DNA of 64,000 nt from Thermomonospora catenispora (GTDB lineage: Bacteria > Actinomycetota > Actinomycetes > Streptosporangiales > Streptosporangiaceae). Position numbers and translations under genes: made by a program. Shown one piece after another: positions 32,775 to 41,116 of this stretch. Position 1 is the first letter of the stretch. Each line of letters starts with the position of its first letter. The notes beneath the pieces are model-generated. The model was not told the origin of the DNA. It saw nothing but the letters and a program-made list of their open reading frames with translations, and ran no database searches. The stretch lies in assembly GCF_006363815.1 (NCBI RefSeq), contig NZ_RRYT01000022.1:21579-85578 (forward strand). The letters run 5' to 3'.

Positions 32775-33761
32775 TCACACCGGGTCTGCGGCGCAGCGGA
32801 ACCCGGTGTGGGAGGTGGTGGAGTCGGGGGTGTTGCAGGTGCGGGCGGCCACCCGGTAGCGGTTGCAGTAGGTGTGGTGGCACAGGAAGGAGCCGCCGCG
32901 GATGACCCGGGCGGTGCCGGTGGGCGGGCCCTTGGGATCGATCCGGGTCTCGGGGGTGTCGGCGGCGTGCCAGGTGGCGCTCCACCAGTCGGCGCACCAC
33001 TCCCAGACGTTGCCGGAGACGTTGTACAGGCCGTAGCCGTTGGGGGCGTAGGCGTTGACCGGGGCGGTGCCGGTGTAGCCGTCCTCGCCGGTGTCGTGGA
33101 CGGGGAACGTGCCCTGCCAGATGTTGCAGCGGTGCCGGCCCTTGGGGGTCAGCTCGTCCCCCCACGGGTAACGGGCCTGGTCGAGCCCGCCGCGGGCGGC
33201 CTTCTCCCACTCGGCCTCGGTGGGCAGGCGCTTACCCGCCCAGGCGGCGTAGGCGCGGGCGTCGTTCCAGGAGACGTGCACCACGGGATGGTTGGGGCGG
33301 CGCTCGATGGACGAGCCGGGCCCCTCGGGGGCCTTCCAGTACGCGCCCGGGACCGCGATCCACCACGGGGCCTCGGGGACCGTGCCGTCCAGCACGGGCG
33401 TGCCGGGCGGGACGTGCAGGTGGAACACGAACGACCAGCCGTACCGCTCGGCCTCGGTGACGTACCCGGTGGCCTTCACGAACGCCGCGAACTGCCGGTT
33501 GGTGACGGCGTACCGGTCGATCCAGAACGGCGACACCCGCACGGTCCGGACCGGCCCCTCCCCGTCCTCGGGGAACGCGTCGGGGTCGGCGCCGCCCATC
33601 CGGAACTCCCCGCCCGGGATCAGCACCATGTTCTTGGTGATCTCGGCGGGGGACCGCTGCGGGATCGCAAAGCCCCACTCCGCCTCGGCGGAGGTGCGCG
33701 GCGCGCCCGCCGAGGCGGCGGGCGCACAGCACGCGGGACGCCGGCGGGAGGTCTCAGCCAA
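32775..33761 (-). CDS. Formylglycine-generating enzyme (SUMF1 family)
   Basis: A 328-residue copper-dependent oxidase that converts a Cys in CxPxR sulfatase motifs to formylglycine. The C-type-lectin-like fold is clear: MVLIPGGEFRMGG, FWIDRYAVTNRQFAAFVKATGY, HPVVHVSWNDARAYAAWAGKRLPTEAEWE, NVSGNVWEWCADW. The two copper-binding catalytic Cys are C294 and C299 (GGSFLCHHTYC), with the same spacing as in the characterised T. curvata enzyme. The start TTG 33761 overlaps the end of the oxidoreductase gene by eight bases, suggesting coupling; the Cys-containing N-terminal 30 residues (RRRPACCAP) are uncertain. No sulfatase gene is in the window. Confidence 0.93.
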   Translation of the reverse strand: MAETSRRRPACCAPAASAGAPRTSAEAEWGFAIPQRSPAEITKNMVLIPGGEFRMGGADPDAFPEDGEGPVRTVRVSPFWIDRYAVTNRQFAAFVKATGYVTEAERYGWSFVFHLHVPPGTPVLDGTVPEAPWWIAVPGAYWKAPEGPGSSIERRPNHPVVHVSWNDARAYAAWAGKRLPTEAEWEKAARGGLDQARYPWGDELTPKGRHRCNIWQGTFPVHDTGEDGYTGTAPVNAYAPNGYGLYNVSGNVWEWCADWWSATWHAADTPETRIDPKGPPTGTARVIRGGSFLCHHTYCNRYRVAARTCNTPDSTTSHTGFRCAADPV

Positions 33762-35985
33762 CGCGCTCCACCGTCACCGGCACTCCGTTGAAGACCGCGT
33801 TCCCCGACAGCGGGTCGATCTCCCGCTCGTCGGTCACCTCGTTGACGTTGACGCCGGCGTGCGCGCCCGCGACCCGCAGCCGGGTGCCGGGCCGGTCGTG
33901 ACCCCACCCGTGCGGCAGGCTCACCACCCCCGTCATCACGCTGTCGGTCGTCTCGGCCACGGCGTGGATCGTACCCGCCCGGGAGGTCACCCGCACCGCG
34001 TCGCCGTCGCCGATCCCCAGCCGGGCGGCGTCGGAGGGGTTGAGCTGCAGCGTGCAGCGGTTGCTGCCGCCGACCAGCTGCGGCACGTTGTGCATCCAGC
34101 TGTTGTTGGACCGCAGGTGCCGCCGCCCGATCAGCACCAGCCCGTCGGGGGGCGAGCCGCCCAGATCGGCGCGCAGCCGCTCGGCGTCGGCGGCGAAGGA
34201 GGGCGGGCACAGCTCGATCAGCCCTGAGGCGGTGCACAACACCTCATCCAGCCGCGGTTCCAGCGGCCCCAGGTCCAGCCCGTGCGGGTGCTCGTCGCGC
34301 AGCTTGGCCAGCGTCAGCCCGTTCGGGTCGGCCCCGAAGCCCTCCCCGTAGGGGCCGAGCCGCAGCATCATGTCCAGCCGCAGCTCATATCCCCGCTCCG
34401 GAGAGCCCAGCTGCTTGCGCAGCTCCTCGGGCCGCCGGCCGTACACCGGCGAGCCGGGGGCCGCGACCGCCTTGGCCAGCGTGTCGGCGACCACCGCCTC
34501 GTCCAGCGTCATCGGGTCGGCGTCGGCCCCCGCCCCCGAGGCGATCAGCGCCAGCCGGGCCAGGATCTCCGCCTCGCCCGGCCGGCCCTCCTCCAGCGGC
34601 ACCGGCGGCGGCGAGTAGCGGACGTAGTTGCGCACCGCCAGTCCCAGCAGCGAGAGGTCGTAGTGGGGGGTCTGCGCGGGACGCGGCGGCGGCAGGATCA
34701 CATGCGCGTGCCGGGTGGTCTCGTTGAGGTAGGGGTCGACGCTGACCATGAACTCCAGCTCGGTCAGCGCCCGCTCCAGCCGCCCCGCGCCGGGCGCCGA
34801 CAGCGCCGGGTTGCCGCCGATCGTGATCAGCGCGCGGATCTGCCCCTCCCCGGGCGTGGAGATCTCCTCGGCCAGCGCGGCGACCGGGAGCTCGCCCTTC
34901 ACCTCGGGCAGGCCGCGGACCCGGCTGCGCCACCGGCCGGTGGTGAAGGGGGTCTTGCGGCGGTAGGTCGCCACGTGCGCGGGGCGCGGGAACATCGCCC
35001 CGCCCGGCCGGTCCAGGTTGCCGGTCAGCACGTTGAGCACGTCGACCAGCCAGCTCGCGAGGGTGCCGTGGGCCTGGGTGCAGGTGCCGATCCGGCCGTA
35101 GACGGCGGCCCGCTCCGCGCCGGCCAGCTCGCGGGCCATCCGGCGGATCTCCAGCGGGCGGATCCCGGTGACGCCGGCGACCAGCTCGGGGGTGAAGCCG
35201 GCCACCAGGGCGCGCAGCTCCTCCAGCCCGCGCACCCGTCCCTCCAGCGCCCCCAACGTCACCAGGTTCTCGGCGAACAGGGTGTGCGCCAGCGCCAGCA
35301 GCAGATGCGCGTCCGTGCCCGGCCGGATGAAGACGTGCCGGTCGGCCAGCGCGGCGGTGCGGGTCCGCCGGGGGTCGACGACGGTGACCGTGCCGCCGCG
35401 CGCGCGGATCGCCCGGAGCCGGCCGGCGAAGTCCGGGGCCGAGCACAGGCTGCCGTTGGACTCCAGCGGGTTGGCCCCCAGCATCAGCAGGTGGTCGGTG
35501 CGGTCCAGGTCCGGCACCGGGATCGCGCCCGGGTCGCCGAACATGTGGCCCACGCTGACGTGCTTGGGCATCTGGTCGGCGGTGCTGGCGGTGTAGAAGT
35601 TCCGGGTGCCCAGCGCCTTGACCAGCGCCCCCGCGTACAGCGGCCCGGCGATCGAGTGGGCGGTGGGGTTGCCGATGTAGACGGCCACCGCGTCCTTGCC
35701 GTGCCGCCGCACGACGTCCCGCAGCCGTCGCTCCACGGTCGCGAAGGCCTCGGCCCACCCGGCCGGGACGTGCCCGGACCCCTCCGAGCGCAGCAGCGGG
35801 GCGGTCAGCCGGTCCGGGTCGCCGTCGAGCCCGCCGAGCGTGGCGCCCTTGGGACACAGGAAGCCCTTGCTGAACGGGTCGGCCTTGTCCCCTCGGACGC
35901 GGGTCACCCGGTCGCCGTCGAGGGTGAGCTCGAGCCCGCACAGGGCTTCGCATAGCGGGCAAGTCCGGTACGCCGTGCGACTCAT
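33754..35985 (-). CDS. Molybdopterin-dependent oxidoreductase (formate dehydrogenase/nitrate reductase superfamily)
   Basis: A 743-residue catalytic subunit. The N-terminus binds a [4Fe-4S] cluster (CPLCEALC, then GFLCPKG), followed by the three molybdopterin domains (LLMLGANPLESNGSLCSAP, VVDPRRTRTA, ALITIGGNPALSAPGAGRL) and the C-terminal dinucleotide-binding barrel (LIGRRHLRSNNSWMHN ... VSLPHGWGHD). GGAGGAG seven bases before ATG 35985 fixes the start over one 13 codons upstream. It is expressed with the FGE gene. Electron-transfer subunits are absent, so it is probably an uncharacterised cytoplasmic member rather than a known formate dehydrogenase. Confidence 0.92.
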   Translation of the reverse strand: MSRTAYRTCPLCEALCGLELTLDGDRVTRVRGDKADPFSKGFLCPKGATLGGLDGDPDRLTAPLLRSEGSGHVPAGWAEAFATVERRLRDVVRRHGKDAVAVYIGNPTAHSIAGPLYAGALVKALGTRNFYTASTADQMPKHVSVGHMFGDPGAIPVPDLDRTDHLLMLGANPLESNGSLCSAPDFAGRLRAIRARGGTVTVVDPRRTRTAALADRHVFIRPGTDAHLLLALAHTLFAENLVTLGALEGRVRGLEELRALVAGFTPELVAGVTGIRPLEIRRMARELAGAERAAVYGRIGTCTQAHGTLASWLVDVLNVLTGNLDRPGGAMFPRPAHVATYRRKTPFTTGRWRSRVRGLPEVKGELPVAALAEEISTPGEGQIRALITIGGNPALSAPGAGRLERALTELEFMVSVDPYLNETTRHAHVILPPPRPAQTPHYDLSLLGLAVRNYVRYSPPPVPLEEGRPGEAEILARLALIASGAGADADPMTLDEAVVADTLAKAVAAPGSPVYGRRPEELRKQLGSPERGYELRLDMMLRLGPYGEGFGADPNGLTLAKLRDEHPHGLDLGPLEPRLDEVLCTASGLIELCPPSFAADAERLRADLGGSPPDGLVLIGRRHLRSNNSWMHNVPQLVGGSNRCTLQLNPSDAARLGIGDGDAVRVTSRAGTIHAVAETTDSVMTGVVSLPHGWGHDRPGTRLRVAGAHAGVNVNEVTDEREIDPLSGNAVFNGVPVTVERVG

Positions 35986-36215
35986 GGGCACGCTCCTCCA
36001 AAGTCCGCGGACACGCCCCATCATGTCCCGGGTGCATCAAAGGCGCCATGACCCCGCAGGGAACCCCGGAGCGGCCGCACGGTCCGGCCGCGGCGCCGGC
36101 GGCATGAAGGAGCCCTCTCCTCACGCCGGGGATTCGGCGTTCCCGCACGTCCTGCGGGCGGACGCCGAGCCGCTCCACACGGGGGCCAGCGCCGCGCGCC
36201 GGATGCGCGGCTCGA

Positions 36216-36263
36216 TCGCGCCCTCCCCGCCCGGCGGCGTCGCGCCCTCCCCGCCCGGCGGCG
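36216..36263. repeat. Perfect 24-bp tandem duplication
   Basis: Two identical adjacent 24-bp copies (36216-36239 and 36240-36263), each TCGCGCCCTCCCC followed by GCCCGGCGGCG. The exact identity suggests a recent slippage event in noncoding DNA. Confidence 0.75.
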
Positions 36264-36316
36264 GGGCGGGCTCGCCCGCCTCCCGGTGCGGCGGCGGGCG
36301 CCCCGCCGGCCTCGGG

Positions 36317-36372
36317 GCGCGACCGTTGCGCGACCGATGCCCGCCCGATGCGCGACCGTTGCGCGTCCGGGG
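36317..36372. repeat. 11-bp-period array of GCGCGACCGWTGC
   Basis: GCGCGACCGTTGC at 36317, GCGCGACCGATGC at 36328, GCCCGCCCGATGC at 36339 (two mismatches), GCGCGACCGTTGC at 36350, and a weak fifth copy from 36361. The start spacing is exactly 11 bases throughout, close to a helical turn. It lies about 140 bp upstream of nfeD and 330 bp upstream of the oxidoreductase gene. It may be a multi-site operator or a simple tandem repeat. Confidence 0.65.
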
Positions 36373-36501
36373 AAATGAACGACGGAACGAGCCGTGGACA
36401 CATCGCGTCGAATCAGGTGGAAGCGGCCATCACTCGGCGTCCGTTTGCGGATACGGTTGAGGCGTCGGGGTTGTGGTCCGTACACGGCCCAGGGGGTGGT
36501 C

Positions 36502-36933
36502 ATGGACGACTGGCTGATCTGGCTGATCGTGGCCGCCGTGCTGGGCATCGCCGAGTTGTTCACGCTGACTTTGGCGTCGGGGCTGTTGGCGGTCGCCGCG
36601 GTGGCCGCCGCCGTGGCCGGGGCGCTCGGGGCGTCCGTGCTCCTCCAGGCACTGGTGTTCGTGACCGCGGCCGCGGCCGGGCTCGGCGTGGTCCGCCCGG
36701 TCGCGCAACGCCACATCATGCAGCCGCCGCCGCTGCGCACCGGGACCGCCGCGCTGGTCGGCAAGCAGGCCCTCACCCTCACCGAGGTCTCCAAGAAGGG
36801 CGGCCTGGTACGGCTGGCCGGCGAGGAGTGGACCGCCCGCCCCTATGACCCGGATCTGGTGATCCCCGCCGACGCCGAAGTCGACGTGCTCGCCATCGAG
36901 GGGGCCATCGCCCTCGTCTACCCCAGGGAGTGA
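36502..36933 (+). CDS. NfeD-like membrane protein
   Basis: A 143-residue protein. The N-terminus is WLIWLIVAAVLGIAELFTLTLASGLLAVAAVAAAVAGAL, two or three close hydrophobic helices, then a C-terminal OB-fold domain (GTAALVGKQALTLTEVSKKGGLVRLAGEEWTARPY) as in short NfeD proteins. NfeD partners with SPFH/flotillin proteins in membrane microdomains. Its stop overlaps the start of the SPFH gene by four bases (GTGA), confirming the pair. ATG 36502 is chosen over a longer frame from 36394 on family length and the GGGGGTGG sequence before it. Confidence 0.9.
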   Translation: MDDWLIWLIVAAVLGIAELFTLTLASGLLAVAAVAAAVAGALGASVLLQALVFVTAAAAGLGVVRPVAQRHIMQPPPLRTGTAALVGKQALTLTEVSKKGGLVRLAGEEWTARPYDPDLVIPADAEVDVLAIEGAIALVYPRE

Positions 36934-37979
36934 CCGTGGCCGGACTGACAGTCGGGATCATCGCCGCGCTGATCGTGATCATCGTGGTCTTCCGCACCGT
37001 GCGCATCGTTCCGCAGGCGCATGCGGCGAACGTGGAGCGGCTGGGACGCTACCTGCGCACGCTGGAGGCCGGCCTGAACTTCGTCGTGCCCTTCATCGAC
37101 CGGGTGCGACCGATGATCGACCTGCGCGAGCAGGTGGTCTCGTTCCCGCCGCAACCGGTGATCACCGAGGACAACCTGGTCGTGCACATCGACACCGTGC
37201 AGTACTTCCAGGTCACCGACCCGCGTGCGGCCGAGTACGAGATCGCCGACTACATCCAGGCGATCGAGCAGCTCACCATCACCACGCTCCGGAACGTCAT
37301 CGGCAGCCTGGACCTGGAGGCCACGCTGACCTCCCGGGAGCAGATCAGCACCCAGCTGCGCGCGGTGCTGGACGAGGCCTCCACCAAGTGGGGCGTGCGG
37401 GTGAACCGGGTCGAGATCAAGGCCATCGACCCGCCGCCGACCATCCAGGAGGCGATGGAGAAGCAGATGCGCGCCGAGCGGGACAAGCGGGCGGCGATCC
37501 TGACCGCCGAGGGCGCCCGCCAGTCGGCCATCCTGAACGCCGAGGGCGCCAAGCAGGCCGCTATCCTGCGCGCCGAGGGCGCCAAGCAGGCCGCCATCCT
37601 GGAGGCCGAGGGCCAGTCGGAGGCCATCGGCCGCGTGTTCAGCGCCATCCACCGGCACGACGCCGACCCCAAGCTGCTGGCCTACCAGTACCTGCAGATG
37701 CTGCCCGAGCTGGCCAAGGGCGAGAACAACACGTTCTTCGTCATCCCCAGCGAGGTCACCAGCGCCCTGCAGGCCGTCTCCAAGGCGTTCGGCGGCTCGA
37801 CCGAAGGGGCGACCAAGGTCCCCGCCGAGCCGGAGCAGGCGGCCGAGTCCGACGGCGCCTCCGAGGGCGCCGAGCAGGAGGGACCGCGGGAGCTGTCGGC
37901 CCCCGCGGCCGAGCCGACGGCCTACCGGCTGCAGTCCGAGAGCCAGTCGCGGTCCGAGCAGGCGCCCACCACTCCCTGA
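36930..37979 (+). CDS. SPFH/band 7 (stomatin-like) membrane protein
   Basis: A 349-residue protein: one N-terminal membrane helix (LTVGIIAALIVIIVVF), then the SPFH domain (RTVRIVPQAHAANVERLGRYLRTLEAGLNFVVPFIDRV to about residue 190), a coiled coil with near-exact repeats of the form AEGAKQAAIL(R/E) (three copies, ~190-230), the conserved LLAYQYLQMLPELAKGENNTFFVIP segment, and a Glu/Ala-rich tail. Stomatin-type proteins oligomerise on membranes with NfeD partners. GTG 36930 overlaps the nfeD stop; GTG 36936 is an alternative. A strong terminator follows. Confidence 0.93.
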   Translation: MTVAGLTVGIIAALIVIIVVFRTVRIVPQAHAANVERLGRYLRTLEAGLNFVVPFIDRVRPMIDLREQVVSFPPQPVITEDNLVVHIDTVQYFQVTDPRAAEYEIADYIQAIEQLTITTLRNVIGSLDLEATLTSREQISTQLRAVLDEASTKWGVRVNRVEIKAIDPPPTIQEAMEKQMRAERDKRAAILTAEGARQSAILNAEGAKQAAILRAEGAKQAAILEAEGQSEAIGRVFSAIHRHDADPKLLAYQYLQMLPELAKGENNTFFVIPSEVTSALQAVSKAFGGSTEGATKVPAEPEQAAESDGASEGAEQEGPRELSAPAAEPTAYRLQSESQSRSEQAPTTP

Positions 37980-38001
37980 CGACGCACCACCCATCCCACA
38001 T

Positions 38002-38030
38002 GAGGCCGCCCCGGTGGGGCGGCCTCTTTT
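38002..38030 (+). terminator. Rho-independent terminator after nfeD-SPFH
   Basis: GAGGCCGCCCC (38002-38012), loop GGT, GGGGCGGCCTC (38016-38026), then TTTT: a perfect 11-bp stem with T-tract, 22 bases after the stop codon. Confidence 0.9.
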
Positions 38031-38127
38031 CTGTGATGGCGCGATCGCACAGCGTACACTGCGGCGTGGTCGTCGCCGCGTGACGGCCGATCGTGGATGA
38101 GGCGACTCGACCTGTCGGAGCCGACCG

Positions 38128-38763
38128 TTGCGGGTCTTCATGCGTGCCGTGGGCGAACTGTGCGTCACCGCCGCGCTGCTGCTCGCCCTGTTCGCCGCGT
38201 ATCTGCTGTGGGGCACCGCCCGGCACCTCGACCGGGAGCAGGAGCGGCTGCTGCGGGAGCTGATCCGCACCTGGGAGGCCCCGCCCGGCACCGCCGGAGG
38301 GGTCCGGCGGGGCGACGGCGTGGCGCTGATCCACATCCCCACCCTGGGCGACGACGTCCGGCACGTGATCGTGGAGGGCGTCGCGGCGGCCGACCTGCGC
38401 AAGGGGCCGGGCCACTATCCGGGCACGGCGATGCCGGGACGACGCGGCAACTTCGTGGTCGCCGGGCACCGCACCGCCTACGGCGGCCCGTTCCGCCGGC
38501 TCGACGAGCTGGACATCGGGGATGAGATCGTCGTCGACACCCGGCGCTGGCGGTTCACCTACCGGGTGACGCAGCGGCGCGTGGTGCCGCCGACCGCCTC
38601 GGAGGCGATCGCGCAGGTGCCGTTCCGGCCGGGCCGCAAGCCCACCGGACGGTACATCACCCTCACCACCTGCCATCCGCGTCATCTGGCGACCGAACGC
38701 CTGGTCGTCGTCGGGGAGCTGGCCGGGCGCGCCCCCAGGGAGCGGCCGGTCACGCTCTCCTGA
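38128..38763 (+). CDS. Class E sortase
   Basis: A 211-residue transpeptidase that anchors LAXTG-type surface proteins to the cell wall. An N-terminal membrane helix (AVGELCVTAALLLALFAAYLLWG) is followed by the sortase barrel, with catalytic H114 in VVAGHRTAYG, C182 in TLTTCHPRH and R191 in ATERLVVVGE. The three catalytic residues are intact. The start is TTG 38128 with GGAG seven bases upstream; ATG 38140 is possible. No substrate with an obvious LPxTG/LAxTG signal is in the window. Confidence 0.92.
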   Translation: MRVFMRAVGELCVTAALLLALFAAYLLWGTARHLDREQERLLRELIRTWEAPPGTAGGVRRGDGVALIHIPTLGDDVRHVIVEGVAAADLRKGPGHYPGTAMPGRRGNFVVAGHRTAYGGPFRRLDELDIGDEIVVDTRRWRFTYRVTQRRVVPPTASEAIAQVPFRPGRKPTGRYITLTTCHPRHLATERLVVVGELAGRAPRERPVTLS

Positions 38764-38946
38764 CGAGCGGGGCGCGGGACGACGTGCTCGACGACGCGCA
38801 GAATGACGTGCCGGACAACGCTCGGACGGCACGCGGGGTCGCCGGGACCGGCGCGGGCGGCGGACGAGCCGCGCCCACGGCGTCGCCGACGAATCCGCTC
38901 GATGCGCCTCGCCGGTCGCCCGATGGCCTTCTCGGGGGTTCGCCGG

Positions 38947-38997
38947 GCGTTTATCGCGTTTATTGCGTTGAGCGTCCTGCGGCCCTTTGTGGATCAT
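38947..38997 (+). promoter_or_regulatory. Conserved element upstream of the first of three paralogues
   Basis: Three 9-bp units (GCGTTTATC, GCGTTTATT, GCGTTGAGC; 38947-38973) end in TTGAGC (38968-38973), a possible -35 box. GATCAT at 38992-38997 is in -10 position (18-base spacer), seven bases before ATG 39005. TTGAGC/TCGAGC recurs exactly 37 bases before the corresponding ATG in the other two paralogues (40014 and 41080). With no Shine-Dalgarno sequence, a leaderless transcript is possible. Confidence 0.4.
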
Positions 38998-39004
38998 CGG
39001 TGGC

Positions 39005-39979
39005 ATGAGCCATCGGGCCAATTTCGTGGTGGTGGACGAAGAAGGCTGGCGGTTGTATTACGGGCGTTGGTCCGCCACTCGTATACGCGAGATTCTGATC
39101 GGCGGTCCGGTGTCGGCGACCCAGACCATTTGGGTGGACGACCTGTGCGAGGACCGGGAGAACGACTGGCTGGACGATGTGTGGGCCGAGGCCGGCGCCG
39201 TGGTGGACCACACCGCACGCCGGCTCCACTTCTACGGATGGGTGGAGCTGTACGCCCTCCCGGACAGGCGGGCGTACCTGCGGTTTCTGGAACTGACCTG
39301 GCCGGGGTGGGAGATCCGCTGGGCCTATGGCCGCCTCGCCGAGTTGGCCGCCACGGTGGGCGTGAAGCTGCGGACGGAGCAGCCCTACGAATGGGAGCTG
39401 GCGGAGCCTTTGAAGACCGGTTCGCAGTGGGTGCGTCATCTGCTCACCGTCCGGGACGCCGACGGCGAGCTGACCGTCTACCCGCTGACGGACCCCTACC
39501 GCCACCCCGCCTGGCGGGGACCGGCCCTGCTGGAGCGGCTGCCCGAGCAGGGACTGCGCGAGGTGGAGCTGTCGGAGTGGCCGACGGGAGGGGGCCTGCA
39601 CGTCGACGTGCAGGAGCGCACGGTCGAGGCGTGGGTGTCCTGCACGGCCGGGAGCATGGTCTCCCGGCTGGCCGAGCGGTGGCCCGGCTGGCGGGTGCGG
39701 TTCTGCGGGGACCGGTTCGAGGAGCAGGAGGCGCGGTGCGGGGGCGCGGTGACGTTCCCCGTGCTGGATCTGAAGGCCGCCCTGCGGGAGCTGGCGGAGT
39801 CGATGAGAGGGATCTACAAGAGAGACCCGATGGCCCGTCTGCTGGACGAAGTGCTGCGGATCACCGAGCCGGACACGGAGCCGGGCCCCGGGTCCGCCGC
39901 CCGGCGTCGGATCGAGCCGACCCCGGAGGAGTGGGCCGCGCTGCAGCGAGCGGCCGCCGAGCTGAACGAACGCCTGTGA
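39005..39979 (+). CDS. Uncharacterised tandem-family protein, copy 1
   Basis: A 324-residue soluble protein of unknown function, the most diverged of three tandem copies. Shared blocks are RANFVVVDEEGWRLYY, NDWLDDVWAEAGAVVDHTAR, LELTWPGWEIRWAYG, LLTVRDADGELTVYPL, GPALLERLPEQGL, GLHVDVQERTVEAW, RWPGWRVRFCGDRFEEQEAR and PTPEEWAAL. The repeated WPGW(E/R) motif suggests two related halves. There is no signal peptide, membrane segment or obvious catalytic motif. ATG 39005 is used because the ATG (MxxRANF) aligns in all copies; TTG 38987 is possible. From memory, single homologues exist as hypothetical proteins in streptomycetes. Confidence 0.75.
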   Translation: MSHRANFVVVDEEGWRLYYGRWSATRIREILIGGPVSATQTIWVDDLCEDRENDWLDDVWAEAGAVVDHTARRLHFYGWVELYALPDRRAYLRFLELTWPGWEIRWAYGRLAELAATVGVKLRTEQPYEWELAEPLKTGSQWVRHLLTVRDADGELTVYPLTDPYRHPAWRGPALLERLPEQGLREVELSEWPTGGGLHVDVQERTVEAWVSCTAGSMVSRLAERWPGWRVRFCGDRFEEQEARCGGAVTFPVLDLKAALRELAESMRGIYKRDPMARLLDEVLRITEPDTEPGPGSAARRRIEPTPEEWAALQRAAAELNERL

Positions 39980-40010
39980 CGGCCGGGCCGGGCGCCCGGC
40001 CGTCGTTTTT
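39978..40010 (+). terminator. Terminator between paralogues 1 and 2
   Basis: GACGGCCGGGC (39978-39988), loop of five, GCCCGGCCGTC (39994-40004), then GTTTTT. The stem begins within the stop codon of copy 1, so each paralogue is probably transcribed separately. Confidence 0.85.
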
Positions 40011-40050
40011 GCGTTGAGCGGCCGGCGGCGCTTCCGGAATGATCATCGGT

Positions 40051-41031
40051 ATGGGGCAACGAGCCAATTTCGTGGTGGTGGACGATCAGGGATGGCGGCT
40101 GCATTACTCGCATTGGGCCGCCAATCAGGTGTGCCAGATCCTGATCGCCGGTCCGGCGGCGGCGACCCGGTTCATCGAGGCGCAGCGACCGTGTCCCGAC
40201 CGGGAGAACGACTGGCTGGACGATGTGTGGGCCGAGGGCGGCGCCGTGGTGGACCACACCGTGCGCCGGCTCGTCTTCTACGGCGACGACCTGATGTTGG
40301 ACATCGCGCCCAAACGGATGTTCCTGCGGTTGCTGGAGCTGACCTGGCCGGGGTGGGAGATCCGCTGGGCCTATGACGGGATCGGTGATCTGGCCGCCGC
40401 GGTAGGGGTGGACCGGTCGGTGGTCCGCCAGGCCAACGAGGACGAGCGGCGCATGCCGCAGGAGCTGGAGACCGGGCCGGATTGGGACACTCATCTGCTC
40501 ACCGTCCGGGACGCCGACGGCGAGCTGACCGTCTACCCGCTGATGGGCGATTGCCATACCGGCTGGCAGGGGCCGGCCCTGCTGGAGCGGCTGCCCGAGC
40601 AGGGGCTGCGCACGCTGGAGCTGACCGAACCCCCGCAGAGCGGTCTGCACGTCGACGTCCGGGAGCGCACGGTCGAGGCCTGGCTGGGCTACACCAGCAC
40701 GGGTCTGGTCCCCGAGCTGCCCGGGCTGTGGCCCGGCTGGCGGGTGCGGTTCTGCGAAGACCGGTTCGAGGAGCAGGAGGCGCGCTGCGGCGGCGCGGTG
40801 ACGTTCCCCGCCCTCGACCTGAGAGGGGCGCTGAAGGAAGTGGTGGAGTCGGTGAGCCGAAGGCTCGGCCACGATCCGGTGCCCGACATGCTGGATCTCG
40901 TGCGCCGGCACGCCGCCGGTCAGGACATGGAGCTGAACCCTCTGTTCACCGCCCATCGGCAGGTCGATCCGACTCCCCAGGAGTGGGCCGAGGTGCTGCG
41001 GTCCGCCGCCGAGCTGGCCGAACGCCTGTGA
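40051..41031 (+). CDS. Uncharacterised tandem-family protein, copy 2
   Basis: A 326-residue paralogue of the flanking genes, very close to copy 3 over its whole length (for example SHWAANQVCQILIAGPAAATRFIEAQ, AYDGIGDLAAAVGVDRSVVRQ, YPLMGDCHTGWQGPALLERL). Variation concentrates around residues 145-165 and near the C-terminus before LNPLFTAHRQVDPTPQEWAEV. ATG 40051 aligns with the other copies; the in-frame ATG 40039 lies in the shared upstream element. Function unknown. The pattern of conserved core with variable patches could reflect partner specificity. Confidence 0.75.
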   Translation: MGQRANFVVVDDQGWRLHYSHWAANQVCQILIAGPAAATRFIEAQRPCPDRENDWLDDVWAEGGAVVDHTVRRLVFYGDDLMLDIAPKRMFLRLLELTWPGWEIRWAYDGIGDLAAAVGVDRSVVRQANEDERRMPQELETGPDWDTHLLTVRDADGELTVYPLMGDCHTGWQGPALLERLPEQGLRTLELTEPPQSGLHVDVRERTVEAWLGYTSTGLVPELPGLWPGWRVRFCEDRFEEQEARCGGAVTFPALDLRGALKEVVESVSRRLGHDPVPDMLDLVRRHAAGQDMELNPLFTAHRQVDPTPQEWAEVLRSAAELAERL

Positions 41032-41116
41032 GGCGCCGATCGGGTCACGGGCGTTCGGCCGGCCCTGCTTTTCATCGCATCGAGCGGCCTGTGATTTTTT
41101 CGGAGTGATCGCCGGC

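Larger units (their letters stand above)
35986..36501. other. Divergent intergenic region, 516 bp
   Basis: No gene. It contains two repeat structures listed separately: a perfect 24-bp tandem duplication at 36216-36263 and an 11-bp-period array at 36317-36372. GGGGGTGGTC immediately before ATG 36502 is the ribosome-binding site of the NfeD gene. Confidence 0.5.
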
